A DNA stretch of 64,000 nucleotides, taken from assembly GCA_000828075.3 (NCBI GenBank), contig JXCB02000033.1, positions 753,126 through 817,125 on the forward strand, read 5' to 3'. Under the pieces are notes generated by a model. It made no database searches, was not told the origin of the DNA, and worked only from the letters and a program-made list of their open reading frames with translations. Numbering within the stretch: the stretch's first letter is position 1; each line of letters starts with the position of its first letter. A program made the translations under genes and the position numbers. Source of the DNA: Tolypothrix campylonemoides VB511288. GTDB taxonomy: Bacteria > Cyanobacteriota > Cyanobacteriia > Cyanobacteriales > Nostocaceae. This document shows positions 1-10,210 of the stretch, one piece after another.

Positions 1-1530
1 TTCTCCGTTACCGCAAGGTAATTCCGGTTCTTGTTCTTCTGGATTTTCCGCTGCTTCTTGGGCTGGTAAATACACTTTAAATTGGGTGCCTTTCCCTACC
101 TCACTATACACGTTAATAAAACCGCCGTGGCTTTTAATAATCCCAACGACGGTAGAAAGACCAAGCCCAGTCCCTTTACCTAACTCTTTAGTCGTAAAAA
201 ATGGTTCAAAAATACGGTCTAAGATTTCCTGTGGAATACCAATTCCAGTATCAGTAACAGTAATCACAACATACGAACCAACGCGAGCATCAAGATACAT
301 CTTGGCGTAATTTTGATCAACAACAAGATTTTCCGCCGAGATACTTAAGCGACCACCATCAGGCATCGCATCACGAGCATTAACGCACAAATTCATCAGC
401 ACTTGATGCAGTTGGGTTGCATCAGCTGAAACTGTCCAAAGGTTTGGCGCTGTATGAGTGGAAATTTCAATAGATTTGGGAAATGTTTCTTTAACAACTT
501 GCTGAATTTCTCTGATTAAATGCTTCAATTGCAGTAAAGTGCGATCGCCCTCCATCCCACGAGTAAAAGACAGCACTTGCTTGACTAAATTTGCTCCCCG
601 TTTGGCGTTGGATATCAATATTGGCAGCAAGCGCTTACTCCGCTCATCATGCAGTTGCGATTCCAAAAGTTGAGCAGTCATCAAAATAGGCGCAAGAACA
701 TTGTTGAGGTCGTGGGCAATACCGCTTGCCAAAGTGCCAATACTTTCCAAACGTTGAGCGCGGAAAAACTGTGCTTCTAGTTCTTTTTTTTCTGTAATAT
801 CAGTATTAACAACGAGAATTGATTGTCCTTTTTTATTGAACTCTTGTACTAGTGTCCAGCGACTTTCGACGATAATTTCTTTACCAAATTTTGTTTTTTG
901 ATGCAGTTCGCCCTCCCAAGCTCCATTTTGTAATAAACTCTTAAGAGCTTCTTGGAATTGTGAACTATCTTTCTCTTTCCAAAGTTCTAATGTTTTCTTA
1001 CCAATTGCTTCAGTTGCTCTCCAACCGTATAAATTCTCGGCTGCTTTATTCCAAAATAAAATTTTATTTTTTAAATCGTGTACAAAAATTGCATCAGTAG
1101 CAACATCTAGCAGTGCGGCGTGTTCGCGAATCCTTTGTTCTGCTCGCTTGCGTTCAACCGCGTAGCGGATAGAACGTTCTAACAAAGGAGCAGTCAACTG
1201 ACTTTTTTCTAAGTAATCTGCTGCACCTGCTTTCATTGCCTCAATGTCTATCTCTCGGTCTCCTTTACCTGTTAGTAAAATAATTGGAGAAGAGCAACCC
1301 TTGGCAATTGCTTCACGTAACAGATCCAGTCCGTTACGCGCACCTAAACGGTAATCAACAAGATAAATATCGTATTGGTTGTTACCAATCGCCTCCATTG
1401 CTGCTTGATAAGTATTTACCCATTCCAACTCGCAGTTAGCTACCTGAAATTCACGGAACCAATCACGAGTTAAAATGTAGTCATCTTCATCATCATCAAC
1501 AAGAAGAACTTTAAATATGCTGTCTTTCAT
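1..1530 (-). CDS. Hybrid sensor histidine kinase (REC-PAS-HisKA-HATPase), 3' end beyond the window
   Basis: My own reverse translation from the ATG at 1530 stays open to the window edge, so the C-terminus is missing. The protein starts with a receiver domain (VLLVDDDEDD; phospho-acceptor D59 in LVDYRLG), followed by a PAS domain (about 135-250), a HisKA dimerisation segment with H273 in GIAHDLNN, and an HATPase_c domain with the G-box [10 protein letters not shown]. It would autophosphorylate and pass phosphate on, presumably in the cytoplasm because no membrane segment is seen. It lies 16 bp after the Rcp1-like regulator on the same strand, so co-transcription is likely. Its PAS-kinase core is very similar to that of the kinase at 5547-8357, indicating duplication. 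What signal it senses is unknown. Confidence 0.9.
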   Translation of the reverse strand, partial: MKDSIFKVLLVDDDEDDYILTRDWFREFQVANCELEWVNTYQAAMEAIGNNQYDIYLVDYRLGARNGLDLLREAIAKGCSSPIILLTGKGDREIDIEAMKAGAADYLEKSQLTAPLLERSIRYAVERKRAEQRIREHAALLDVATDAIFVHDLKNKILFWNKAAENLYGWRATEAIGKKTLELWKEKDSSQFQEALKSLLQNGAWEGELHQKTKFGKEIIVESRWTLVQEFNKKGQSILVVNTDITEKKELEAQFFRAQRLESIGTLASGIAHDLNNVLAPILMTAQLLESQLHDERSKRLLPILISNAKRGANLVKQVLSFTRGMEGDRTLLQLKHLIREIQQVVKETFPKSIEISTHTAPNLWTVSADATQLHQVLMNLCVNARDAMPDGGRLSISAENLVVDQNYAKMYLDARVGSYVVITVTDTGIGIPQEILDRIFEPFFTTKELGKGTGLGLSTVVGIIKSHGGFINVYSEVGKGTQFKVYLPAQEAAENPEEQEPELPCGNGE

Positions 1531-1546
1531 TTCTGCCTCCCTCTAG

Positions 1547-1993
1547 TTATAGCGGCAGTTCCACAATTTCAAACCAGTATTTTCCTATTGTTCTCATAAC
1601 TTCCACCAAGGATGTAAATGTCACAGGTTTAATGATGAATGAGTTCGCACCCAAATCATAGCTGCTATAAACATCTTCCTCTGCCCTGGAAGTCGTCAGA
1701 ATAACAACGGGAATTTTCCTTAAAAGTGGGTCAGCTTTAATCTCTCTAAGTGCCTCACGACCATCTTTTCTTGGCATATTTAAATCTAACAAAATCAGAT
1801 TTGGTCGCGGCGCACTGCTTTTGTTGGCATACAAACCACGATAATGGAGATAATCCATCAACTCTTCGCCATCATTGACGATGTGCAGTTCGTTTGCCAA
1901 TCGACTTTCTGCCAACGCCTCACGAGCTAGCATACAGTCATCCTCATCATCATCAGCCATCAGAATTGTGACGGTTGTTTGCCGACCCTTCAC
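1547..1993 (-). CDS. Rcp1-like single-domain response regulator
   Basis: A receiver domain with nothing attached: acidic cluster ADDDEDD, phospho-acceptor D70 in LLDLNMPRKDG, TTS switch motif and the lysine in FIIKPV. Single-domain regulators with this signature are partners of cyanobacterial phytochrome-type kinases. I chose the GTG at 1993 because an AAAGGAG lies 10 nt upstream (about 2004-2010). A longer in-frame ATG at 2050 would add a non-conserved lysine/arginine-rich leader. The gene sits between the cyanobacteriochrome kinase and a second hybrid kinase, all on the minus strand, so it is the most likely phosphate acceptor of the cluster. It has no output domain, so signalling would go through protein contact or a phosphorelay. 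Confidence 0.9.
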   Translation of the reverse strand: MKGRQTTVTILMADDDEDDCMLAREALAESRLANELHIVNDGEELMDYLHYRGLYANKSSAPRPNLILLDLNMPRKDGREALREIKADPLLRKIPVVILTTSRAEEDVYSSYDLGANSFIIKPVTFTSLVEVMRTIGKYWFEIVELPL

Positions 1994-2122
1994 TCTGCAT
2001 TTTCTCCTTTGCGTTGGTTTTAAGATAAATAGATTATTAAATTGCAACAAATAACAAAGTAAGGTTGCCGAAAATTTAACAACCTCTGGGGGTATGATAA
2101 ATCGTTTTGAGAAAGAGCATCC

Positions 2123-5100
2123 TTATGCAAGAGAATGAATTGGAAGTGTGACAATAAATTTTGAACCTTGCCCTGGTGTGCTTTGTGCACAGATGCTGCC
2201 GTTATGACGTTCAATAATTTTCCGGCAGATAGCTAAACCTATACCAGTACCTTCGTATTCGCTGCGACCATGCAAGCGTTGAAACACGTTGAAGATGCGG
2301 TCAAGATACTTTTCATCAAAGCCAATACCATTATCTTCTACAATAATTTGACAAAATTCCACAGCATCTTCAGTGTCGAATTTTTCACCATATATTTTAA
2401 CAATAGGTACTTTCCCTTGAGCGTGGAATTTCAAAGCATTGCCGATGAGGTTTTGTAGCAATTGACGCATCTGTAACGGGTCGGCGTGAATCAGAGGTAA
2501 TTCGCCTACCTCCACATATGCTTGGGTTTGTTGGATACGCACTTCCAAATCAGACAACACCTCTTGCGTGACCTGTGTTAAATCCACTACTACAAAAGGC
2601 TGCCCTCTCGTGGTGACTCGCGAAAGTGTTAACAAATCTTCAATCAAGGCTTGCATTCTGCGAGTTGCATTCTGCATCCGTTCTAGGTAATCAACTCCCT
2701 GTTCGCTTAAAGCATGGCTACAAGTGACTTTTAAGCGATCGCCAAATGTCTTAATCTTACGTAATGGTTCTTGCAAATCGTGAGAGGCGATAAAGGCAAA
2801 TTGTTGTAATTCCTCATTGGAACGGGTTAGTTCTTGCCGTTGACGAGTTTCTTGTTCTAGAAGTTGAGCTTGAGCAAGGGCAATACCGATTTGATCTGCC
2901 AACTGTCGCAAAAGTTCAGTTTCCCAGCTCGTCCACTCGCGAGGTTGAGTACACTGATGGGCAATAAGCAGCCCCCAAAGTTGATTTTTCAGGAGAATAG
3001 GGACAACAAGGTTAGATTTGACCTCAAGTTTTTTGAGAAATCCCACATAGCAAGGCTCGATCCCACCATGCTCGATGTCGGTAACAGCACTAACTCGTCC
3101 GTGGCGGTATTTCTCGATGTAATCTTCGACAAAGCAAGGGTCATTAAGGTGGTGTCCAAGAACGGCAAGCACACCCTCGACTACAGCCTCTTGCACCACC
3201 CTTCCCGAACCATCTGTAAGTAGGCGAAAAATTAAGACACGCTCACAATTCAGCAGCTTTTGCACCTCTGTGACCGTGGTTTGCAAAATTTCATCAATTT
3301 GTAAGGACTGACGAATTTTTAAGGTAATATCAGCAAACAATTGCGATCGCAAGTTCTGGCGCTGTAACTCTTCTTGAACCCGCTTGCGTTCAGAAATGTC
3401 CATCATTGCCCCAATCATCCGTACGGGCTTGCCTATGTTGTCATGAACAACATAACCGCGATCAAAAATGTAGGCATAAGAACCGTCTGCACGGCGAAAG
3501 CGGTATTCATTCGACCAGAATTGTTGATTGCTGTTGATCACAGCATGAATGTCAGAAACAATCAAAGAGCGATCGTCTGAGTGTATATGCTCATGCCACC
3601 AAGTCACCTCGCTTTTGACGGACTCTGGTGAGTAACCAAACAGAGTCTGTACGCTGTCATTCCACCACACCTTATCCGTCACTAAATCCCAATCCCAGAC
3701 AGCATCATTAGTAGCACGAGCGAGTATCTGAAAACGTTCTTCGCTTTCTTGCAGTTTTTCCTCTGCCAACTTGCGCTCAGTAATATCTGTATGGGAGCCA
3801 ACCATCCGCACTACTGTATCTTGCGAATCCCACAGTGCTTGACCCCGATCCAAAATCCATTTATAGCTACCATCCTTACATCGGACTCTATACTCACTCA
3901 TGTAAAACGGAGTTTTCCGAGCAAAGTGGTCTTGAATGACTCGTGTTACCCTGGTTATATCATTTGGATGCACCCGGCTTATCCATTCATCAAAATGATT
4001 GGCAATCTCATGCTCAGAATAACCGAGCATTTCCTTAGAGCGAGTTGAGAAGAATACTTCATTTGTTTTCACGTTCCAGTCCCAAATGCCATCATTATTG
4101 CCCCGCAAAGCTAACTGCCAACGTTGCTCACTTTCTCTCAGGGCATCTTCGACTTTCAAACGTTCAATGGCTGTAGCCAGGACATTGGCAATAGCTTGCA
4201 AGAAGTAAACGTCATCTCTGCTGAAGGTACGCTGTGTGGTGGTGTGTGCCCCTAAAACGCCAAAAGGACGCTCTTTGCCATGAATGACGACCGACAAACC
4301 ACTAATCACTTGATGCTTATGCAGCAGCGGAGGTCTCTTGAACCGCGTTTCTGTGCGGAGGTCAGTGACAATAACTGGCTCTTGGGAATGTAGGGTGTAG
4401 CCAGCTTGGGAATCCATTCCAGCACCGACCGTTGCACATCCTACAAGCCCTGGCTGCCAACCCACTCCAGCCCGTAACACTAAGGCGTCACCATCGCTCA
4501 AAAGTTCCAAAACTTTACAATACTCAACCTTAAGGCTTTGGGCAACCAGACTGACAGTTTCCTGCATCAGCGTGGTTAAGTCTAGACCAGCTAGTGCCAG
4601 TTGACTGAGTTCTGCGACCAGCGCCTGTCGGTTGGCATAAACTTCTAACGCCTCTTCCGCTTGTTTGCGCTTGGTAATGTCCATCGTTACTCCAGTTATC
4701 CGCAGCGCTACCCCAGATGAATCGCGAAAGACAACACCTTTGCTTGCCAACCAATAAATATCACCTTCATGAGAAACGACACGAAATTCGATGTCGTACT
4801 CTGCCCCTTCCTTGAGAGTTTGTATCATCGAATCAATGACAAAATCTTGGTCTTGGGGATAAACGCGTTCAAGAAAAGCTTCATAGGTGGCACTTTCTAA
4901 GCAAAAGAGTGCTTTGAGGTTATCAGACCAAGTCAATTTGTCATTCAGGATATCCCAGTCCCAGGTACTCATGCTGGCTGCTTCTAACGCCATCCTAAGT
5001 TGCGCCTCGCGACTCTGCGCCTGCTGGGTTTGCTGTCGCAATTTCTGCATGGCATGACGGGCTTCCAAAAGACGACGCACTCTTTGAAGCAAGACTTGCA

Positions 5101-5425
5101 AGTTAATTGGTTTGGTAATGTAATCAGTGGCACCAGCTGCAAAAGCCCGCTCCACGTATGCATCCTCATCAAGAGCGGTAATCATCAACACGGGTGTTTC
5201 TCTGCTGCCAGGTAGTTTTTGCAATTGAGCGCAGCAGGTAAACCCATCCATCATCGGCATCAGGGCATCCAGCAGAATTATATCTGGTTGTATTTCTGAA
5301 TACACATTTAATGCTTGCTCGCCATTGATTGCCTCTGCTATTTGATACCCTTCTTTTTGTAGCAAACTCCGTAGTTGTAACCGTGTGAAAGCGTCGTCGT
5401 CTACAACCAGAATCAAATTAGTCAT
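2123..5425 (-). CDS. Cyanobacteriochrome-type hybrid histidine kinase (REC-PAS-GAF-PAS-PAS-GAF-HisKA-HATPase)
   Basis: An 1100-residue cytoplasmic multi-sensor kinase. In order: receiver (D53 in IILLDALMP), PAS (about 140-260), GAF (275-430), PAS (435-560), PAS (565-690), GAF (705-850), HisKA with H882 in FAFIASHDLQEP, and HATPase (about 985-1095, GTGIGLAI). The second GAF has the DPCF motif with C764 and a second cysteine, C792, in EPCYVGFLKK followed by NLVVPILL. This arrangement matches DXCF-type cyanobacteriochromes, in which both cysteines bind the bilin; the 28-residue spacing equals that of TePixJ as I remember it. The first GAF lacks a chromophore cysteine. The Rcp1-like gene lies downstream on the same strand and the GAF/PAS kinase upstream, suggesting a light-signalling operon. 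Function is inferred from motifs; bilin binding is not shown. Confidence 0.9.
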   Translation of the reverse strand: MTNLILVVDDDAFTRLQLRSLLQKEGYQIAEAINGEQALNVYSEIQPDIILLDALMPMMDGFTCCAQLQKLPGSRETPVLMITALDEDAYVERAFAAGATDYITKPINLQVLLQRVRRLLEARHAMQKLRQQTQQAQSREAQLRMALEAASMSTWDWDILNDKLTWSDNLKALFCLESATYEAFLERVYPQDQDFVIDSMIQTLKEGAEYDIEFRVVSHEGDIYWLASKGVVFRDSSGVALRITGVTMDITKRKQAEEALEVYANRQALVAELSQLALAGLDLTTLMQETVSLVAQSLKVEYCKVLELLSDGDALVLRAGVGWQPGLVGCATVGAGMDSQAGYTLHSQEPVIVTDLRTETRFKRPPLLHKHQVISGLSVVIHGKERPFGVLGAHTTTQRTFSRDDVYFLQAIANVLATAIERLKVEDALRESEQRWQLALRGNNDGIWDWNVKTNEVFFSTRSKEMLGYSEHEIANHFDEWISRVHPNDITRVTRVIQDHFARKTPFYMSEYRVRCKDGSYKWILDRGQALWDSQDTVVRMVGSHTDITERKLAEEKLQESEERFQILARATNDAVWDWDLVTDKVWWNDSVQTLFGYSPESVKSEVTWWHEHIHSDDRSLIVSDIHAVINSNQQFWSNEYRFRRADGSYAYIFDRGYVVHDNIGKPVRMIGAMMDISERKRVQEELQRQNLRSQLFADITLKIRQSLQIDEILQTTVTEVQKLLNCERVLIFRLLTDGSGRVVQEAVVEGVLAVLGHHLNDPCFVEDYIEKYRHGRVSAVTDIEHGGIEPCYVGFLKKLEVKSNLVVPILLKNQLWGLLIAHQCTQPREWTSWETELLRQLADQIGIALAQAQLLEQETRQRQELTRSNEELQQFAFIASHDLQEPLRKIKTFGDRLKVTCSHALSEQGVDYLERMQNATRRMQALIEDLLTLSRVTTRGQPFVVVDLTQVTQEVLSDLEVRIQQTQAYVEVGELPLIHADPLQMRQLLQNLIGNALKFHAQGKVPIVKIYGEKFDTEDAVEFCQIIVEDNGIGFDEKYLDRIFNVFQRLHGRSEYEGTGIGLAICRKIIERHNGSICAQSTPGQGSKFIVTLPIHSLA

Positions 5426-5546
5426 TTGTTATTTGTTATTTATTATTTGTTATTTTTTATTTATTATCTGTTATTCTCCCTTATCTTTAGTTTGCAAAAC
5501 GAAGGTGAACCCTGGCGGCTTTTCCTACTTTCAATCCTAACTTTTA

Positions 5547-8357
5547 TTAATCACTAGCAATAAGTGAGCGCAAAGTTTTTAGTAACTCCTGTGCCGTATA
5601 TGGTTTAGGTAAAAATGCTATTAGCTTAGAGGGTTGATCTAGTGGAACTTGTTCGCTTGTCGCTAGTCCACTCACAGCAATGATACGCAGCAGAGGGTTA
5701 ATTTTCTGCAATGTGCTGATGGTAGTAACTCCATCCATATCTGGCATCATCATATCAATAATTGCCGCACTAATTTTCTCTTTATGCTGGGCGTAGAGCG
5801 CGACTGCTTCTATGCCATTACTAGCGGTCATTGCTTTATAATTATTATTTTCTAAAGAAGCTTTGGTAATTTCTCGGACAGCAGGTTCGTCATCTACAAT
5901 CAAAATCCATTCTCCGTAACCTGTCGGCATTTCTAGGTCTTCCATAAACTGCGTCGCTGCTGTCTTGACTGCTGGTAGGTAAACCTTAAATTTTGTGCCT
6001 TTGCCTATGTGACTAGACACGGTGACGAACCCACCATGACCTTTAATAATGCCCATGACTGTTGAAAGTCCCAGCCCGGTTCCCTTACCAAACTCTTTCG
6101 TTGTGAAAAATGGTTCAAAAATTCTATCTAATTGTTCGTTAGGAATACCAACTCCCGTATCAGAAACTGTGAGGACAATGTAGGAACCTACTTTAGCATC
6201 TAGATGCATTTTGGCGAAATTTTCATCAATGAAAACATTTTTGGCGGCAATTTTTAAAGTTCCGCCATCGTTCATAGCGTCACGAGCATTGAGGCATAAA
6301 TTCATCAGCACTTGATGCAGTTGGGTACTATCACCACACACAGGTAATAAATTTGATTGAATTTCCGTTTGGAGATCTATCGATTTCGGAAAAGTTTGTT
6401 CAACAATTTGGTTCATTTCTGTAATTAAGTGCTTCAGTTGAAGGACAGTATGTTCGCCTTCTATTCCCCTAGCAAATGACAGCACCTGTTTCACTAAATT
6501 TGCACCACGTTTGGCATTATTTTCGGCGATCGCCAGCATTTGCAGACTGCGCTCATCAGGAGATTTTGTTTTCAGAATTTGTACCGACATCAAAATTGGA
6601 GATAGCACATTGTTCAAATCGTGAGCAATGCCACTCGCAAGCGTGCCTATACTCTCCATGCGCTGATTGCGTAAAAATTGCTTTTCTAGTTGCTTTTTCT
6701 GTGTGATATCAGTATCAACAATTAGAATTGATTTTGGTTGGAAATGCTCATCGCGTACTAGCGTCCAACGACTTTCAACAATAATTTCTTTGCCAGATTT
6801 CGTGATTTTTTGCAACTCACCCTGCCATGAACCAGCCTCTAAAACACTTTTGTAAATCTCGCTGTGTTGCGACAACGTTTCGTTATCTAAAATTTCTGAA
6901 GCGTTCTTACCAAGAGCTTCTTCCTCTTGCCAGCCGTAAAGGTTCTCAGCACTTTTATTCCATAGTAAAATTTGATTCTTTAAATCACGTACAATAATTG
7001 CGTCTGTAGCTATATCAAGCAAAGCTGCTCGTTCGCGGATTTGCTGTTCTGCCAGTTTGCGTACAGTGATATCTTCAAAAATATATAACCGTGCAAAATA
7101 TTGGTCGTTTTCATTTTGAATACGTCTGGAAAAACGCCTGATAGTGCGACCATCATTCAATAAAATTTCGTCCTCACATATGCAGGTTTCACTTGGAGTG
7201 GGTTGACAGGAGATGAAAGGAGAAACTTCTGTAAAATGGCAGCATTTGTTTATAACATCCTGATGTTTCAATTTGCCGCTATCAATTTGCTCTTTTAGGT
7301 GTTGAATATCCCAAATTTGACAAAAGCGTTCATTGACATAAAGAATGTCACTCGTACGGTGATCAACAACGTAAAATGCTAGTGGAGAGACACCAGTCAT
7401 TGAGCGCAAAAGCGCTTCTTTCCAACGCAATTCTTCTTCTGCCTGTTTGCGTTCAGTAATATCCTCAACGATGTAAGCAAATCGCGGACGGTTCACTGAA
7501 CTTTCTCCAATTGCCGAAACTGTGGCTCTTAGCCACCTCTGCTGTGCTAAACCATTGTGAAGATGTTCAAAGCTTATAGGTTCTTGTAGGCTTTCTGCTT
7601 GACGAAAATAATCAATCCAGTCGCGTACATAATCTGGTGATAAACCGATCTCACTAGCAAGGCGATTTCGCATTGCTCCTGGGGCTAGCCCAAAAAATTT
7701 TGCTGTGGCAGCATTATCAGAAATATGCAGGATATCATCATTATCTAATAGTTCGACTATCCCCATCATCATCGGCGCACTGTCAAAAAAGCTGCGCAGG
7801 GTAAATTCGCTTTGCCGCAGTGCTTCTTGTGCTTGCTGGTACTCTGTTTTGATTTTAGCGACTTGAGTTAAATTCCGGCGTAACTCCAGTTTTTTGATAA
7901 TGAGGCGGCTAATCGCTTTCAGTGACTCCACCTGTTCTGGTTGGATCACGCGCGGTACGCGATCAACGACACATATCGTCCCGATCGCCTGTCCCTCTGG
8001 TGTGATTAAAGGCACTCCGGCGTAAAATCTTACATAGGGGGCAGAAGTGACTACCGGATTGGTGGCAAACCGTTTATCAGCCAAGGTGTCAGGAATAATC
8101 AAAACATCGTGTTGATGAATAGAAAGGGGACAGAACCCGAAATCTAGGGGCATTTCTTGTACATTCAACCCCACTTTCGCTTTGAACCACTGACGGTTAG
8201 CGTCTATGAAATTTATTAATGCGATCGGTGTAGCGCAAATCTGGGCGGCTAAGAATGCCAAATCGTCAAATGTTTGTTCTGGTGATGTGTCTAGAATCTG
8301 ATACTGGTGGAGAGCCTCAAGCCTCGCGACTTCATTGTTAGACAATAAAGGGTTCAT
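5547..8357 (-). CDS. Hybrid histidine kinase (GAF-PAS-PAS-PAS-HisKA-HATPase-REC)
   Basis: The start chosen is the ATG at 8357 ([16 protein letters not shown]), preceded by AGGAAAAG. It gives 936 residues: an N-terminal GAF of the kind found at the front of many cyanobacterial kinases (about 20-160), three PAS domains each ending in a DIT..K linker, HisKA with H579 in GIAHDLNN, HATPase ([11 protein letters not shown]), and a C-terminal receiver with D868 in [13 protein letters not shown]. The frame stays open upstream to 8591 and would add about 78 residues beginning with a hydrophobic, signal-like stretch, so a membrane-anchored form cannot be excluded. It is probably the first gene of the minus-strand signalling cluster. 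The last PAS and kinase core closely resemble the gene at 1-1530. Confidence 0.88.
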   Translation of the reverse strand: MNPLLSNNEVARLEALHQYQILDTSPEQTFDDLAFLAAQICATPIALINFIDANRQWFKAKVGLNVQEMPLDFGFCPLSIHQHDVLIIPDTLADKRFATNPVVTSAPYVRFYAGVPLITPEGQAIGTICVVDRVPRVIQPEQVESLKAISRLIIKKLELRRNLTQVAKIKTEYQQAQEALRQSEFTLRSFFDSAPMMMGIVELLDNDDILHISDNAATAKFFGLAPGAMRNRLASEIGLSPDYVRDWIDYFRQAESLQEPISFEHLHNGLAQQRWLRATVSAIGESSVNRPRFAYIVEDITERKQAEEELRWKEALLRSMTGVSPLAFYVVDHRTSDILYVNERFCQIWDIQHLKEQIDSGKLKHQDVINKCCHFTEVSPFISCQPTPSETCICEDEILLNDGRTIRRFSRRIQNENDQYFARLYIFEDITVRKLAEQQIRERAALLDIATDAIIVRDLKNQILLWNKSAENLYGWQEEEALGKNASEILDNETLSQHSEIYKSVLEAGSWQGELQKITKSGKEIIVESRWTLVRDEHFQPKSILIVDTDITQKKQLEKQFLRNQRMESIGTLASGIAHDLNNVLSPILMSVQILKTKSPDERSLQMLAIAENNAKRGANLVKQVLSFARGIEGEHTVLQLKHLITEMNQIVEQTFPKSIDLQTEIQSNLLPVCGDSTQLHQVLMNLCLNARDAMNDGGTLKIAAKNVFIDENFAKMHLDAKVGSYIVLTVSDTGVGIPNEQLDRIFEPFFTTKEFGKGTGLGLSTVMGIIKGHGGFVTVSSHIGKGTKFKVYLPAVKTAATQFMEDLEMPTGYGEWILIVDDEPAVREITKASLENNNYKAMTASNGIEAVALYAQHKEKISAAIIDMMMPDMDGVTTISTLQKINPLLRIIAVSGLATSEQVPLDQPSKLIAFLPKPYTAQELLKTLRSLIASD

Positions 8358-9076
8358 TATATCTTTTCCTATAAGAATTGAATTACTGCTTGCCCTGATG
8401 TGATACACGGTTCTCCAGATTCTTCTAAATGCGAAAGTTTCTAGGTAGCTGATTTTTGAACACTGCCTACTGTAAGTCGGTTTACCAGTGCCGTATACAT
8501 TTACTTTTTTAGTTCTAATAACTAGAGGTACGGCACTCAAGAGACTACTTCCAACGAGTAGCACAAGAGTGAGAACTTCCCTCTTAGTCAAATCAGTACT
8601 TGCTGCACTTGATAGCTCGACTCAGTTACTATCAGATTCTTCAAACGAATCCGATGGTGACTTTGTGACTTCATTATAGTAATATGTCTAAAGGAGGATG
8701 ACAATTTTTTGCTAAATTCAGTATTATTACGTAGGTTTTCTGCAACCCTAAGTAGATATTGGTAATAATTTTTAGGAATTAAGCGAAAAATTCTTTAGAA
8801 AAAAGCGGAAAAAATCCGTTTGTACGTAATTATTTTGCATCAATATCAATAAAGTGTGAAAACGAGATTAACTGGTGAGGACACTGTCCTCCCCATCACA
8901 CGTACTCGTTAGTGGGTACTGGGGACTGGGTACTGGGGACTGGGGAATGGCAATTACCTAATCTCTAATCCCTAATCCCTAATCCCCAATCCCCTTTACC
9001 AGGCTTGTTTGTAAATTGATGTAGAATGGTGACGTGGTCAGTGTATAAATACTTATAAGGGATAAAAATTATTAAG
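8358..9076. other. Intergenic region between divergent kinase cluster and moaE
   Basis: No convincing separate gene. It holds the possible 5' extension of the kinase gene (8358-8591), an AT-rich stretch that probably carries promoters for both directions, and two heptamer-type arrays at 8913-8945 and 8958-8995. Confidence 0.5.
8913..8995. repeat. Paired heptamer arrays (GGGACTG-type and CCCTAAT-type)
   Basis: GGTACTGGGGACTGGG units are followed about 13 bp later by CTAATCCCTAATCC units. The G-rich and C-rich arrays partly pair with each other. Arrays of this kind recur at 11400, 21709, 27097, 38305, 49567, 58447 and 63768. Confidence 0.75.
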
Positions 9077-9565
9077 ATGAACTTAGGTTTGACAGCTTCA
9101 GTTGCCTCTATAAAACCGAAAGCTGAAGACAGCTTTGCCATTAGCTTTGCCCCATTGTCTGTTGAGGATGTTTATGCCAAAGCAGATGACCCAGCAAACG
9201 GCGCAATTGTGGTCATGAGTGGGATGGTTCGCAACCAAACAGATGGTAAACCTGTCGTAGCCCTAGAATATCAAGCTTACGAACCGATGGCAATGCAGGT
9301 GTTTTATCAAATTGCTGCCCAGATTCGTCAAAAATGGTCTATCGTGACTCGCGTGGTCATTTATCATCGCATTGGACGCTTGCAAGTTGGTGAAATCAGC
9401 GTTTTAGTCGCGGTGGGTTGTCCTCATCGTTCGGAAGCGTTTGAAGCTTGCCAGTATGCGATTGATACTCTCAAGCACAACGCCCCCATTTGGAAAAAAG
9501 AACATTGGGCAGATGGTTCAAGTAGCTGGGTGAGTATTGGTGCTTGTGAAACCCAGGATTGTTAA
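9077..9565 (+). CDS. moaE: Molybdopterin synthase catalytic subunit MoaE
   Basis: This is the large subunit of molybdopterin synthase. It transfers sulfur from the MoaD thiocarboxylate to precursor Z (cPMP) in the cytoplasm to make molybdopterin for molybdenum enzymes such as nitrate reductase. Family signatures are visible in order: GAIVVMSGMVRNQTDG, then RIGRLQVGE, then the CPHRSEAFEAC segment, and finally APIWKKEHW with the paired lysines used in catalysis. The length of 162 residues is typical, with a slightly extended N-terminus that could mean a later start. No other molybdenum cofactor genes are adjacent, so MoaD must be encoded elsewhere. Transcribed away from the kinase cluster. Confidence 0.95.
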   Translation: MNLGLTASVASIKPKAEDSFAISFAPLSVEDVYAKADDPANGAIVVMSGMVRNQTDGKPVVALEYQAYEPMAMQVFYQIAAQIRQKWSIVTRVVIYHRIGRLQVGEISVLVAVGCPHRSEAFEACQYAIDTLKHNAPIWKKEHWADGSSSWVSIGACETQDC

Positions 9566-9666
9566 ACCCGAAGGAAGGTCATTAGTCATTAGGTAGAGAG
9601 CGAAGGGCGCAGGGCGTCTGTACTTTTAAAGGGTTTTACATTTTTTAACATAATTCGGTTTATTTC

Positions 9667-9842
9667 TAAGTAAGTCGGCGCTAATATTTCAAGCTATGTT
9701 AAGAAATTTAAATGTAGGGTGTGTTGTCGCGCAGCGCAACGCACCATCAAGATTCAAGGTGCGCGATTCCTACGGCATAACACACCCTACGGACAATTTA
9801 TATTTCTTCATATACATTGAATTTTTCTCACCGACTTACTTA
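9667..9842. repeat. 176-bp palindromic MITE-like element
   Basis: The outer ends are perfect inverted repeats (TAAGTAAGTCGG at 9667-9678, CCGACTTACTTA at 9831-9842). The inner parts also pair, with GTAGGGTGTGTT at 9714-9725 against AACACACCCTAC at 9779-9790. The whole unit folds as one long imperfect hairpin and encodes nothing. Confidence 0.8.
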
Positions 9843-10210
9843 CCTATCTACTTAAGTGATTAAGCACTCAAGAATGAGAAGGAGTCAGAAGTCAGAATTC
9901 AGAATTCAGAATTTCAAAACGAGTGAATCCGAAGGTTTCAATAAAGTTGCTAAGATTTTTTATTTATCCACAAATAAATTCGGGGGATGCGCGACCATTA
10001 TTCATCCACGCCTACGCCCCAAGAGTTCATTCTGACTCCTGGCTCCTGACTCCTGAATTCTTCTTCGGTAACAATTAACTTATAACTTCTTTGCACTTTT
10101 TTACAAAAATAGCAGTATCTATTTCAGTTTGTAACTATTTGCTTATACTAAAAGATTATTCCTTTAGACTGATCTCCAATAGAAATAGAAAATTTTTGGG
10201 ATAGAAACCC
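9843..10210. other. Spacer with complementary heptamer arrays
   Basis: GTCAGAATTCAGAA-type units at about 9886-9918 face TGACTCCTGGCTCCTGACTCC at about 10033-10055; the two are roughly complementary. The rest is AT-rich and likely contains the promoter for the gene at 10211. No gene seen. Confidence 0.5.

Noticed and set aside
2864-3223. Plus-strand frame of 119 residues inside the cyanobacteriochrome kinase gene
   Set aside because: Antisense shadow of a strongly supported kinase domain.
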